31,581 nt of DNA from a bacterium (GTDB lineage: Bacteria; JAGOBX01). Positions 1-9,964 of the stretch are shown here, one piece after another (positions within the stretch are counted from its first letter, which is position 1; each line of letters starts with the position of its first letter). The DNA lies in NCBI GenBank assembly GCA_029551925.1, contig JAKPEO010000016.1, positions 1-31,581 of the forward strand, given 5' to 3'. The notes below the pieces were generated by a model. It was not told the DNA's origin. It did no database searches and was given only the letters and a program-made list of their open reading frames with translations. The position numbers and the translations under genes were made by a program.

Positions 1-1200
1 AATATTTTGCTGTATAAAATATTCCGCTATTTTTTCTTGCACAATTATGCTGTTATAATTGAAATCATAATTATTATGTTTATAAATCATTATAAAAATT
101 AAGATTAAAATTTTTATTTTACTAATCAAAAACACAAACCATAATTTCAAATTAATTTTTTTTATAAAAAACGTCGCAGTTAAAAATATTGTTATGTAAA
201 TAATTCCGAAATACCAATATGCAAAATATTTCATATAAAAAATGTAAAATAAAAAATATATTATAGCCGCGATATTCATTAATAATAACACGCTCGATTT
301 AATATTAGAAAGCAAAAATATATAAATTATTAATAAACACAGCATTATCGCAGTTAAATCAAAATTTTGAAGCGCATAAAAATCTAAAAACCAGCCAATA
401 CTATTTTTATAAAAATTATTCCAAATAAATAAGATAAAATCTATATTAAAAAAATTTATTTGATAAGTAGAATGATGAAGGTGTTTGGCTAATCCGCTGA
501 CTTGCAAAAAATCACCTGTCTGAAAATAAGAAAAACAAAGCCATACTAAAAATACAAAAATTATTATTGTTAAAATTTTAATTTTTTTTTTTTTATCTTG
601 GATTTTATAAAAAAAATAAATACCGCAAATTGTTAAAAAAATTATATTGTCAGTTCGCGTAAGTAATAATAATCCAGCGGTAAAACCTATTATTGTTTCA
701 GATTTATTATTTAGTAAAAATAGCATCAGCAAAAGAAACATCAAACAATTTAATGAAAATTCCAAGCCCAATAATGATAGATTTATAAATATAGGATTAA
801 ATAAATAAATTATAAAAATCAATAAACTGCCATTCAAATTTTTTGTTGTTTTTACTAATATTTTGTAAAAAATATATGCGCTAAAAAAATGCAATAAAAG
901 ATTTAGAGCAATCATTATTATTAGCGGTAAATAAAAATAATTGGAAAAAAAAGTAAAAATTGGGATGCACAATAACATATATAAAGGATGAAAGCCATTT
1001 GTTTTGGTTATACCGTCAAAACTCATGCCCAAACCTAATCCTACATTTCTTGCTGTATTAAAATAATAATAAGCGTCATCCGAAATGAAATTAGTTAATA
1101 TTTTAATATTTGAAGATAAGTATCCTATTAGAAAAACAGCGAAAATACAATACATTACGGCTGGATATAAAATTTGTTTTTTATTTATTGTTTTTTCCAT
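1..1200 (-). CDS. GT-C-type integral membrane glycosyltransferase, 3' part beyond window
   Basis: An open reading frame starts at ATG 1200 and stays open for 400 codons to base 1, so the C-terminus is missing. The product is almost wholly hydrophobic, with many Phe/Leu/Ile membrane segments. After the first membrane segment it has D41-D42 in ISDDAYYYF, followed by NGFHPLY at about 68-74. That acidic pair in the first external loop is typical of GT-C enzymes, which take sugars from polyprenyl-phosphate donors. The gene lies 51 bases after the PorV-like gene in the same direction, so it is probably the third gene of the surface operon. The ribosome-binding site is weak. Donor and acceptor cannot be inferred. 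A polymerase or ligase of similar topology is possible but less likely given the DD motif. Confidence 0.72.
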   Translation of the reverse strand, partial: MEKTINKKQILYPAVMYCIFAVFLIGYLSSNIKILTNFISDDAYYYFNTARNVGLGLGMSFDGITKTNGFHPLYMLLCIPIFTFFSNYFYLPLIIMIALNLLLHFFSAYIFYKILVKTTKNLNGSLLIFIIYLFNPIFINLSLLGLEFSLNCLMFLLLMLFLLNNKSETIIGFTAGLLLLTRTDNIIFLTICGIYFFYKIQDKKKKIKILTIIIFVFLVWLCFSYFQTGDFLQVSGLAKHLHHSTYQINFFNIDFILFIWNNFYKNSIGWFLDFYALQNFDLTAIMLCLLIIYIFLLSNIKSSVLLLMNIAAIIYFLFYIFYMKYFAYWYFGIIYITIFLTATFFIKKINLKLWFVFLISKIKILILIFIMIYKHNNYDFNYNSIIVQEKIAEYFIQQNI

Positions 1201-1251
1201 AATTTTATTGTTTTTCAAAAATTTATGGAATTGTTGTGTTTTTCCATATTT

Positions 1252-2610
1252 TTATTTTTTGAGTTTTTCTTGCAGCATTTTATTTAGAAAAATAAATTTA
1301 TCTGGCGGCAAAACTCTATTATTTTTGAAATCGTTATTCAATAATTGCTGCGCTGTCTGCAAATCATTAGAAAGTATCGCAAACAAAATTTTATTAAATA
1401 ATTGGTCAATTGACTGATTTTGTTGAATTGCATTTATTTTTTGCTGCTGCGGACTAACCTGTTGCTGAATATTATTTTTTTGCTGCGCTTGCGGCTGTTT
1501 ATACTGCTGCGTCTGCGGCTGCTGTTGAATATTTTGAGGAATAGTATATTGCGGCGCCGTTTGAATATTCTGCTGCTGCGGTAATTGATAATTTAATGTT
1601 TTCGGCTGCTCTGTTTTTTTTAGCTGAGTATGAATTTTAGAAAAATCGCGCTGCTGCCCAAACTCGAAAGAAACTGAAAATTTATGAGATTTGCCCAATT
1701 CGCCATAAGGTGTATAAGCATAATCGAAATTAATACCTTTTTCAAATGTTGATGATACAAGATTAAATCCTAAGCCGAATGAAAATTTATTGCCAGCATC
1801 ATTGCGTGATTCATAGCCGCTCCGCAAATTTAATATTTTTGAGATGCCAGCGTCCAGTCCAATATAATAATTCAATTTATCTGATTCTACATATTCAATA
1901 TTTAATTCGGATTTAAGATAATTCGATAGATTGCCAATCATCAATCCAGCGCCTATTCTATAAAATTCTTTTGATTTGTTTTTTTCATTATCATATTTAA
2001 GTTCGCTTCCGAAATTTCTAATATCAAACGAAATCGCTAATTTTGTTAGTTCGTCAATATCAAAAAACTTTTGCGTGCCGAGCGAACAACGCACAGCATT
2101 AGCGGATACATCAGCCAGATTAGATTGCAGAAATTTTATAGTTCCACCGACATTTAGATTTTTTAATGGATTAATAGCGTATCCTGCGCCTATTAAATAT
2201 TCGTAGTTTTTATAAGAACCGATTCTTATAAAATTGGCGTTATTGTCAATTTGTGTTTTTTCAATATTGCCTGACGAAAAATATGCTATATCAAAACCGA
2301 TGTTGACATTAGTATAATTAATCGGCAGCAGCGTCGCTAAATATTGAAAATTTGTATTTTGAAAATGAGCAATATGCGAAAATAATATTGACTGATGATT
2401 GGCTGTCGCTAATCCGGCAGGATTAGAAGTAAGGCTATTTATTCCGCTGACAAATGCGGCATTTGCCGATGCTGCGCCGGCATTTTGAGCTGTGAGCGGC
2501 ACAGCTAAAATTATACCGTCGTAAGTTTTTGTCGGCTTTGCGAAAATATTGTCAGTTGTAAAAACTAATGTAATCGCTAAAATTATTAATTTACAAAATA
2601 TTTTTTTCAT
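1252..2610 (-). CDS. PorV/PorQ-family outer-membrane beta-barrel with Gln-rich tail
   Basis: 452 residues. A signal peptide ends near residue 24. Residues 25-318 have the look of the PorV/PorQ (UPF0164) family: a small-residue N-terminal stretch ending in SNPAGLATA (about 62-70), alternating beta strands, and a final strand DYAYTPYGELGKSHKFSV (about 296-313) close to the family's usual ending. PorV-type barrels act as outer-membrane partners for proteins bearing type IX C-terminal sorting domains. The protein encoded 6 bases upstream has such a domain, so the two are probably co-transcribed and functionally paired. Unusually, residues about 335-399 are extremely Gln-rich (poly-Q with Pro/Asn), followed by a 50-residue probably helical tail. 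Family assignment is by motif recognition; the pairing is inference. Confidence 0.75.
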   Translation of the reverse strand: MKKIFCKLIILAITLVFTTDNIFAKPTKTYDGIILAVPLTAQNAGAASANAAFVSGINSLTSNPAGLATANHQSILFSHIAHFQNTNFQYLATLLPINYTNVNIGFDIAYFSSGNIEKTQIDNNANFIRIGSYKNYEYLIGAGYAINPLKNLNVGGTIKFLQSNLADVSANAVRCSLGTQKFFDIDELTKLAISFDIRNFGSELKYDNEKNKSKEFYRIGAGLMIGNLSNYLKSELNIEYVESDKLNYYIGLDAGISKILNLRSGYESRNDAGNKFSFGLGFNLVSSTFEKGINFDYAYTPYGELGKSHKFSVSFEFGQQRDFSKIHTQLKKTEQPKTLNYQLPQQQNIQTAPQYTIPQNIQQQPQTQQYKQPQAQQKNNIQQQVSPQQQKINAIQQNQSIDQLFNKILFAILSNDLQTAQQLLNNDFKNNRVLPPDKFIFLNKMLQEKLKK

Positions 2611-2616
2611 AAAATT

Positions 2617-5600
2617 TTATCTAATAATTGTAAGTTTTTTTACTACTTTATTGCCTTTTGCGTCTTTTATCAAAACAAAATATAAACCGCTTGATACTGC
2701 TTGCCCTTTGCGATTTTTTGCGTCCCATATCACTTTCGGAGCGTTTGTATTAGCAGAAAAAACTAGTTCCCCTAATAGATTATAAATTTCAATTGTATTA
2801 TTGCCAGTCAATCCGTAGATATGGATACCTGAATTATTTATCGCAGTAGAATAATCAGAGCCGGTCAAAGGATTGTTGTCATTCGGTCTAAATGGATTAG
2901 GATAAATCACCACATTTTCAAGATTTTTTTGGAACGGCAAGCCGGATAAAAATACGCCGTAAATTGAAAAGTGTTTTATTTGCGCGATAAGAATATCGTC
3001 AGTTAGAGTAATTAATGCATCATCTAATTTTTGCCATTTATTTTGCGATTCATTGAGATAATATAAACTTACAGCATTAGCGCCTTTAAAGCGTTCAGGT
3101 AATTCATAAGTTAACAAAATGTTATTAAAATTTTCAGTGTCATTATACGCCAGACCATTGCAAGTAAAACTAAATTCTCTTATAGTTTTCAAGCCAGCTA
3201 CAAAATCAGCATTATCACCGTAGATAAGCGCAGGATGAGTAGTATTAGCAGTATTAATTTTATTTTGCACTTCTGAATTATTATAATTTTTTATAATTAA
3301 ACTTACAGGCGCTGCTGGATTTTTGAATTGTAAATTCAAAGTGATTTTTAAATTATCATCACCGGACAGCGTGATTTTAGCGGTATCGCGCACATCATTT
3401 GAAAAACTATCTGCAAATGTAATATTATAAACATCAAAAGTTGACGGAATATTAATATTTTGCTGGCGCGGGTCTATTATTAAATTTATAATATTATAAT
3501 TTTTTTTGTAGTAGACGTTTATAGTTTGCGCTGTTGTGTTGCCTAAAAAGTCCGAAGCGATAACAGCAATTGTATTAGCGGAATTTTCTAATGGTATAAT
3601 GATATTTGAATAAAATAATTTAGTGTCAATAGCGTCGAAATAAATATTATATGTGTTTGTGTTATTGACTATTACAATCGCGGTATCAGGGCACAGATTA
3701 TGATTTAATCTGGCTTTTAAAATTATTGAACTGTCGGAAAATGTCTGGTTATTGAACGGTTGAATAATCAAAAGATTTGGCGGTGTATTATCAATATTAA
3801 CTATTATAGTTTGCGTAGTTTCAGGTAGCGCGTCATTAAGAGTTTTTGCCGTGAGTATCAAAATTTTATAGCCGTTAGTTTGAAAATAAACAGTATGCGA
3901 AAAATCTTGTGTAGTTGTAAATGTTCCGATTGTAGTCGTATTGCCGGTTTCAGAATTATATAGATACAACATATTAGTTGTTTGCGGCGAACCGATTAAT
4001 CCTGAAAGCGTCAGAAAATTTTTATTTATAGAGTAAGTAGTAGTATCATTATAACTAATCGGATTGAGATAAAAATAAGTGGCATAAATAGTGACCATAT
4101 CATAAAATTTATAATTAGTTGCAGGGTCTGTAATTGTAATAAAAATCGTATCGCCAGTTTTTATTGCTTTAATTATATCAAGCGCATCATTTGTTTCAGC
4201 GCCGTATCCGAAAAATCCTCGAAAAATGCCTGAGTTATTTGATGTCTCGCTCAACTCAAAAGAGATTGCATTTTGTTCAGCCAGATAAGTAGAGAAAGCG
4301 TAACACAAAACAGTGTCAGCGGTTAAAGAATTAGCGTCTTCCGCATATATTTCCACATAAAGGAAATTAGTATCAAGCGTAGTAAGCGTATTTGTATAGT
4401 TAGAATTCATCAATCGCATACTTGTAATTACATTTGGCGAGCGAAAAGTAGTGACTGTTATTGAATCTGATTTATCTGCAGAGATAAGAATGATAATATT
4501 TCCATATGTTGCTTGTAATGTCCGCGTTGTACGGTTTGTGATACTTCCTAAAAACGCTGTGTTTCTGAATATTCCGCTGTTTTTATTTGTTTCATATAAA
4601 ATAACCGGTATGGAGCATGCTGGATTATTAGAAGAAATATTGCTGTTGACTAAATATGCTAACAAAGTATCTGCGGTATGAGAATTCAAGTCATTTGCTA
4701 CTATTTCTAAATAAAGCGTGGCATTCGGTAGAATTTCTTCGTTTAGTTCTGCTTGATAATTGTCTGCTTTAAATGTTGCATAAATTATATTATTTGGCGG
4801 AGTAGCAGATTGTATTGCGACTGTATCTACTTTTGTATCATTACCATTTGAACTTACTGCTTCAATATAGATTATAGTGCCGTTATTGTTTGCTTTTAAA
4901 ATTTTGTTTACAGCGTCAGTATAATTTGCTATACTAAATGAACTACGATAAATGCCGCTGTTTTTTTCTGTTTCTGTTAAATTAAAATATATTCCGCTTG
5001 TATCTTCTGTTGAATATGCGCGGCATAATATAGTGTCTATTGTTAATTCGCTCGCGTCTGCGCCGCGCGCTTCGACATAAAGAGTAAAACCAGAAGTAAT
5101 ATTACCAATCAATTCATCAGCATAATTCTGCGTCATAAATTTTAAAGAATACAAGGTATTCGGCGGTTTCGGCATTGCGATTTGTAAATATCGCGGATAC
5201 GGCGAAATTGCGGTGGTATCGCAATTAACATCAAAAATTTCGATTTTTAAAATATCGCCTTCATTACAACCCAATTCGCTTTTTACGAAATTAGTGAATT
5301 TTGTGATTTTGAAATTGCCGTAATATTTTCCTGAATTTTTTGAGGATTCTGTTAATGTGATAATTATAAAATCGCTGTCCGGTTTTGAAATATTAGTGAT
5401 TTTTATCGCGGTTGTATCGCGGATAACGCTGTTGCCGAAATCGCCGATTGCTTCTAAATAAATAATATTGTCATATTCTACTTCGCCGTAATTGTTAATA
5501 ATAGCAGAATAACTATTATCTTTATAAGCGTTTACTGTTGTAATTATATACGGAGATTGCGGAATACCGACACTCGCTGCCGCGCGGATAACAGTGTCAT

Positions 5601-8600
5601 TATACAAAGTTAAAGAAATCACATCGCCCGGCAATCCTAATAGATAATTATTGCCTTTATCTGTAAAATTGTAAATACGCGGCATAGGCGTAGGCGATAC
5701 AACTCTATAATCTTCGCTGCCGACTGATATTTCTGTCAGCAATACATTAATACTATCTTGCGAAATGCCGGTCAGCGGATTAAGATTTCTGTGTATTGTA
5801 ATTAATTTTGTGTCTTGTAATACGGCTGCCGAAGCATTTTCAAGCGCCGTAAGTTTGACATAAAGAAAATCGCCTGAAATTAAATCTGCATTTAATTCAG
5901 TAGAAAAATCTGACCCTGTATAAAATTTTAAACTCGATACATATTGGTCTGCTGGTGATTGGTAATTTTCTACATAAAGCGTCACAGGCGCAGAATTGAC
6001 AATATTATCTACTAATCCGTAAATTATAATCGTGTCCGGTCTATTTGCTTCGAGTTCTGAACGGCCTTCAAATTTATTTATTACTATTGATTTTATTACA
6101 GGCGCAGCGACCCAATTCCTGTAAATATTGCTGTTTTCGCTGGTTTCGATTAATGTAATTACAATAGAATCATTTGCATCGATTGAAGAAATTACTACAT
6201 TTACAGTATCGCGCAGCATATCATTAGCATAAGGATAGGTCTCTGAAGTCGCTTGTAAATCGTATGCTTCAGCTTGAATGTAAAGATAATTGAACGGCGC
6301 TTCATAAGACAATTTATTATTTGAAATTAAATTAGAATAACCGCTGTCGCGAAAAACTTTTATTTCTTTTAATCTGTCAGGCGTGATTTCGTATGCCACT
6401 TCTCTTTTTAATTCTACTGGCGGATTAGTAATCGGCTGTAAAGTATTAGGATGTAAAACTTTAATTTCTATCCAATCGCCTTTCGTCGCTTCGACTCTGC
6501 CGCCTAACTGTATTCCCGCTTCGTTTATATCAATCACATAAATTGCTGTGCGATAAATACCCGAATGTTTATCAGTTTCGACTAATTCCCAAATTGTATC
6601 TTGCGAATCAACTGCTTTTTCAGTTGTACTCTGCACGCTGATTTTTATAGTATCAGCTAAAAGATTGCTGCTTGTATTTTTATCTGCGATTATCTCGATA
6701 TACATAAAATCCCCGAGTTTAATTGGCGATAATTTTATTTGAGTATAATTTGCTTCTTTTAATGTTATAGATGAAAACGCAGTCGGCGGCAAATATACGG
6801 CAGTGTAAAGAGTATCAGCAGTTTTTGTAAGCAAATAATTGTATTCTGCTGGTGTGATTTGATAAGTTGGAGTATCGCCGAAAACCAATAAAATTTTAGA
6901 AGCGGTGATAAGTTTCATTTTATTTTCTAATAATGAAGTTGCATCGCTTAAAGTTATAGAGCCGCGATATACACCTGTATGTTTACCTGTTTCAGTTAAT
7001 GTGAGATTAATCATCGTATTTTGCGAATCGTTAAAATTTGTGTCACCGGTGTTCATTACAGCCATTAATATAACTCCGCAGGTGTCTATTGACAATTCGT
7101 TCATATCAGTTGCAGTGAGCGAAATATATACATTATCGCCGTAAGTCACTTGATTATACGATTTCCAATTTGTAGTATAATTCGCTTCTTTGAATCTTAA
7201 TTCATTGTAATCAGTCGGCGAACGCGGTATAGTAATTTTTATTTGAATTGTATCGGTGTTATTAATAGAGTTTTTGACTGTAATATAAACTGTATCGCCG
7301 TAAATCGCTTTAAGTTCGTCTATTGTATCATTTGACAAAGTAGTTAATTTGAATTTTCCTTGAAATCTGCCGCTATTTATTTGCGTTTCTGTTAAATAAA
7401 AATTTATTTTGTCATTTGGCGTAGAAGATGAATACGCCTGCATTTCGATTTTGTCTATTGTCAGCGGATTGACATCGTCGGCGACCACTTCGACAAATAC
7501 ATAGTCGTCAACCGTATATTCTCTTGTATTATTTATTAAATATGTATTGTCAGTTTTGACATTTATACTAATAATATTGCTCGGCGCAGCAGAATTGAAA
7601 ATTGTGATTGTATCATATTTATCACTTGCTGATATTACGATTGTCTCGCCGTTTTGATATGCTTTGATATAGTTTAATGTTTGATAAGAAAAATTATTTA
7701 GTTCGACAAATCCTCTAAAAATTCCGCTGTTTTTCGCGGTCTCTATTAATGTAATATAAATTGTATCGTAAGTTGAGCGGCATATTATACTTAAAGTGTC
7801 TTGATAGTATTGATTTCTATCTATTGCCGTTGCTTCGATGTATAATTTAGTATAAGCAGCGGTATAATCGCCTAAATTACTTGTATAATTAGAATTTTTA
7901 AAGGTTAGCGATTGAATGACTATTGGCGATAACGGGATAGTCACAAATATTGTGTCTTGAACTGACGGCGTAATAGTTTGCATACATATAATCGTATCGC
8001 CAAAGGTAGCGGCTAAAATATTTAATGTTTGATTTGTGACTGCGCCTAATTGTGCAGTTCCGCGAAATTTGCCGGAACTACTATTTGTCTCAATTGCATT
8101 AATAACTATGCTATCATTAGAGCGGGTATTGACTAAATAAATATTTAGAGTATCAGAAGTATAAGGATTTGCATCAATTGCGATAATTTCAATATATAAA
8201 ATTTCATCTGGTAATACGCTGCGAGTTAGCGATGTGAGATGACCGTTTTCTTGAAAATCAATAGTTAAAATTGTAGAGGGAATTGTTGAACTTTGAATTG
8301 CAACTGTATCATAAGCATTTGGAGTAATGGAATTAGTTATAAAAATTATATCGCCGTTATTATAAGCGTTTAAAGTTTTGAGTTCGGCGTTCGAAAAATT
8401 GGATAATTGCAGCGTCCCTCGATATTTGCCGCTATTTACTGCGGTTTCAGTTAAAACTAATGTTATTCCAACATTATCAATTGTTGAAGTGCAGGTGATA
8501 GCGAAAGTATCAATGGTTAATTCATTGGAGTCCAAGCCGTTTGCTTCAATATATAATAAAGTATTGGCAATAACATTGCCCGTCAGTATTTCAGAATAAT

Positions 8601-9801
8601 TAGCGCTCATAAATTGTAGATTATTAAGAAAACTCGGAGCGCGCGGGATTGTGATTATTATTGTATCAACAATATTAGCGCTAATAGTAGAATATACAAT
8701 GATAGTATCGCCGTAATTTGTTTTTAATTTTTTTTGCGTGCTGTTAGAAAAACTTGAAAATTCCGCAATTCCGCGAAATTTGCCAGAATTGCTGTTTGTT
8801 TCAAATAAATAAAATAATATGCTGTCACCATTAGCGAGATTTACTAAAAATACAGGCATACTATCAGCAGTTAGAGAATTAGCGTCAGTGGCTGTTGCCT
8901 CGATATACGCAATTTCAGTTGGCAAAGCATTGCGATTTAATGAAGATGTATAACTTGAATTTTTAAAGTCAATACTTAATACTTGCGCAGGTTGAACAGC
9001 GCCTGCTATCATTACAGTATCGTAAAATAATATTCCGTAATTTACAAATATTTCGATGGTATCGCCCACTAAATACGCTTTGATGGCTTGTAAATCAGTA
9101 TCACTAAATGACGATAATTGCAGTGTCCCGTGAAATTTACCGGTATTTGCCGCTGTTTCGCGCAATATTAATGATATTCCGTTGGCATCTTGCGATGCAC
9201 GACAATAAATAGCCAGGGTATCAATTGTAATAGGATTCGCATCAACACCATTCGCTTCAATATATAAAATAGAATTTTGTATTACATTACCAGTAAGAAT
9301 TTCAGTATATCCAGCGCTCATAAAATTAAGATTATTTAAAGCGCTCGGCTGCTGTGAAATTGCTACTACTAATGAATCGTATTCAATATTATTATAAAAT
9401 GTTCGGATATATTCGCCGGAATTTTCTAATACGCCAATTTGATTTAATTGGCTGTTTGATAAACCGTTTGCTACTATTTCAATTTTTTCGCTTTTGTATA
9501 AACGACTATCAGTAGCATCTTGTGTAAGCGTAATATAAACTGTATCGAATGGATTAGAATCGTGAGTAATAACTACCAAAAAAGTATCAGGCGGTATTTT
9601 CGGTGCGGTCGGAGCATCAGTATCTGCCATAATGTAAAATGAACTTCCGATTGTAACGGCAGTAATAGACGAATCAGTAAAAGAAGAAGAAGTATAAAAA
9701 TGTAAAGAATTAATGCTCGCAGGCGCGGCATTTATACCACTAACTAATGCGAATATGAATATTATAATTTTAGTAATTACGGCAATTATTCGATTTTTCA
9801 T
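2617..9801 (-). CDS. Giant exported repeat protein with type IX-like C-terminal sorting domain
   Basis: 2394 residues from ATG 9801. A TTG at 9843 is in frame, but 9801 gives a clean signal peptide (MKNRI, hydrophobic core, GINAA). Residues about 28-1914 hold some 15 tandem beta-rich domains of 110-140 residues, each with LYIEA.A.D.N, a central DT strand and an ET..NSG.FRG motif. About 1915-2090 look like two Ig-like domains (the second starts TPPNLLIIQPF). About 2090-2290 is an unassigned beta region. The last 100 residues are a FlgD-Ig/T9SS type A sorting domain: YPNPFRPND, IYNLLGELVFS, then SSGLYFVLI and KKLTIIR at the end. The composition is rich in Asn, Thr, Ser and Ile, as in S-layer-like or adhesin proteins. 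It is probably secreted and surface-attached with the PorV-like partner downstream. No enzymatic motif was seen. Confidence 0.82.
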   Translation of the reverse strand: MKNRIIAVITKIIIFIFALVSGINAAPASINSLHFYTSSSFTDSSITAVTIGSSFYIMADTDAPTAPKIPPDTFLVVITHDSNPFDTVYITLTQDATDSRLYKSEKIEIVANGLSNSQLNQIGVLENSGEYIRTFYNNIEYDSLVVAISQQPSALNNLNFMSAGYTEILTGNVIQNSILYIEANGVDANPITIDTLAIYCRASQDANGISLILRETAANTGKFHGTLQLSSFSDTDLQAIKAYLVGDTIEIFVNYGILFYDTVMIAGAVQPAQVLSIDFKNSSYTSSLNRNALPTEIAYIEATATDANSLTADSMPVFLVNLANGDSILFYLFETNSNSGKFRGIAEFSSFSNSTQKKLKTNYGDTIIVYSTISANIVDTIIITIPRAPSFLNNLQFMSANYSEILTGNVIANTLLYIEANGLDSNELTIDTFAITCTSTIDNVGITLVLTETAVNSGKYRGTLQLSNFSNAELKTLNAYNNGDIIFITNSITPNAYDTVAIQSSTIPSTILTIDFQENGHLTSLTRSVLPDEILYIEIIAIDANPYTSDTLNIYLVNTRSNDSIVINAIETNSSSGKFRGTAQLGAVTNQTLNILAATFGDTIICMQTITPSVQDTIFVTIPLSPIVIQSLTFKNSNYTSNLGDYTAAYTKLYIEATAIDRNQYYQDTLSIICRSTYDTIYITLIETAKNSGIFRGFVELNNFSYQTLNYIKAYQNGETIVISASDKYDTITIFNSAAPSNIISINVKTDNTYLINNTREYTVDDYVFVEVVADDVNPLTIDKIEMQAYSSSTPNDKINFYLTETQINSGRFQGKFKLTTLSNDTIDELKAIYGDTVYITVKNSINNTDTIQIKITIPRSPTDYNELRFKEANYTTNWKSYNQVTYGDNVYISLTATDMNELSIDTCGVILMAVMNTGDTNFNDSQNTMINLTLTETGKHTGVYRGSITLSDATSLLENKMKLITASKILLVFGDTPTYQITPAEYNYLLTKTADTLYTAVYLPPTAFSSITLKEANYTQIKLSPIKLGDFMYIEIIADKNTSSNLLADTIKISVQSTTEKAVDSQDTIWELVETDKHSGIYRTAIYVIDINEAGIQLGGRVEATKGDWIEIKVLHPNTLQPITNPPVELKREVAYEITPDRLKEIKVFRDSGYSNLISNNKLSYEAPFNYLYIQAEAYDLQATSETYPYANDMLRDTVNVVISSIDANDSIVITLIETSENSNIYRNWVAAPVIKSIVINKFEGRSELEANRPDTIIIYGLVDNIVNSAPVTLYVENYQSPADQYVSSLKFYTGSDFSTELNADLISGDFLYVKLTALENASAAVLQDTKLITIHRNLNPLTGISQDSINVLLTEISVGSEDYRVVSPTPMPRIYNFTDKGNNYLLGLPGDVISLTLYNDTVIRAAASVGIPQSPYIITTVNAYKDNSYSAIINNYGEVEYDNIIYLEAIGDFGNSVIRDTTAIKITNISKPDSDFIIITLTESSKNSGKYYGNFKITKFTNFVKSELGCNEGDILKIEIFDVNCDTTAISPYPRYLQIAMPKPPNTLYSLKFMTQNYADELIGNITSGFTLYVEARGADASELTIDTILCRAYSTEDTSGIYFNLTETEKNSGIYRSSFSIANYTDAVNKILKANNNGTIIYIEAVSSNGNDTKVDTVAIQSATPPNNIIYATFKADNYQAELNEEILPNATLYLEIVANDLNSHTADTLLAYLVNSNISSNNPACSIPVILYETNKNSGIFRNTAFLGSITNRTTRTLQATYGNIIILISADKSDSITVTTFRSPNVITSMRLMNSNYTNTLTTLDTNFLYVEIYAEDANSLTADTVLCYAFSTYLAEQNAISFELSETSNNSGIFRGFFGYGAETNDALDIIKAIKTGDTIFITITDPATNYKFYDMVTIYATYFYLNPISYNDTTTYSINKNFLTLSGLIGSPQTTNMLYLYNSETGNTTTIGTFTTTQDFSHTVYFQTNGYKILILTAKTLNDALPETTQTIIVNIDNTPPNLLIIQPFNNQTFSDSSIILKARLNHNLCPDTAIVIVNNTNTYNIYFDAIDTKLFYSNIIIPLENSANTIAVIASDFLGNTTAQTINVYYKKNYNIINLIIDPRQQNINIPSTFDVYNITFADSFSNDVRDTAKITLSGDDNLKITLNLQFKNPAAPVSLIIKNYNNSEVQNKINTANTTHPALIYGDNADFVAGLKTIREFSFTCNGLAYNDTENFNNILLTYELPERFKGANAVSLYYLNESQNKWQKLDDALITLTDDILIAQIKHFSIYGVFLSGLPFQKNLENVVIYPNPFRPNDNNPLTGSDYSTAINNSGIHIYGLTGNNTIEIYNLLGELVFSANTNAPKVIWDAKNRKGQAVSSGLYFVLIKDAKGNKVVKKLTIIR
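4060..9720 (-). repeat. About 15 tandem beta-domain repeats inside the giant protein, partly in A-B pairs
   Basis: Approximate repeat starts, reading down the minus strand, are 9720, 9348, 8988, 8638, 8280, 7927, 7587, 7217, 6785, 6375, 5945, 5550, 5160, 4800 and 4440. Two sub-types alternate. Type A (9348, 8638, 7927, 5160) ends in YDTV/VDTV plus a short linker and has a Cys-containing strand such as YCRAS or ICRST. Type B (8988, 8280, 7587, 4800) usually ends in a TIPR-AP/SP-like linker, and three of the four have an LVN strand. The A-to-A spacing is about 710 bases in the first three pairs. The unit is recognised in the protein; DNA identity between copies is low. Boundaries are good to about 10-20 bases. 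Confidence 0.8.
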
Positions 9802-9814
9802 AATAATCTTATTA

Positions 9815-9843
9815 ATCTTATAAATTTTTATTATAAAAGTCAA
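9815..9843 (-). promoter_or_regulatory. Possible sigma-70 promoter of the surface operon
   Basis: Read on the minus strand: TTGACT (9843-9838), a 17-base spacer and TAAGAT (9820-9815). The start would fall about 7 bases before ATG 9801, giving an almost leaderless transcript. The boxes are good, but the A+T-rich background makes chance matches common. Confidence 0.35.
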
Positions 9844-9899
9844 TTAAAATTAATGCAATTTTCGAAATTCTAAAATTATAAACATTATTAAAAAAAATA

Positions 9900-9928
9900 T
9901 TTACATTCATAAAAAAATTTGGTATGAT
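9900..9928 (+). promoter_or_regulatory. Candidate sigma-70 promoter for the GT2 / BatD-like pair
   Basis: TTTACA at 9900-9905, a 17-base spacer and TATGAT at 9923-9928 lie 36 bases before ATG 9965 in the divergent intergenic region. Both boxes match the consensus at five of six positions. Confidence 0.5.
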
Positions 9929-9964
9929 TTGGCAAAAAAATAATTAAGAAAAAAATATAAAATT

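Noticed and set aside
1085-1417. Plus-strand open frame of 110 codons
   Set aside because: It overlaps the minus-strand GT-C and PorV-like genes, which have clear family motifs; the plus frame has none.
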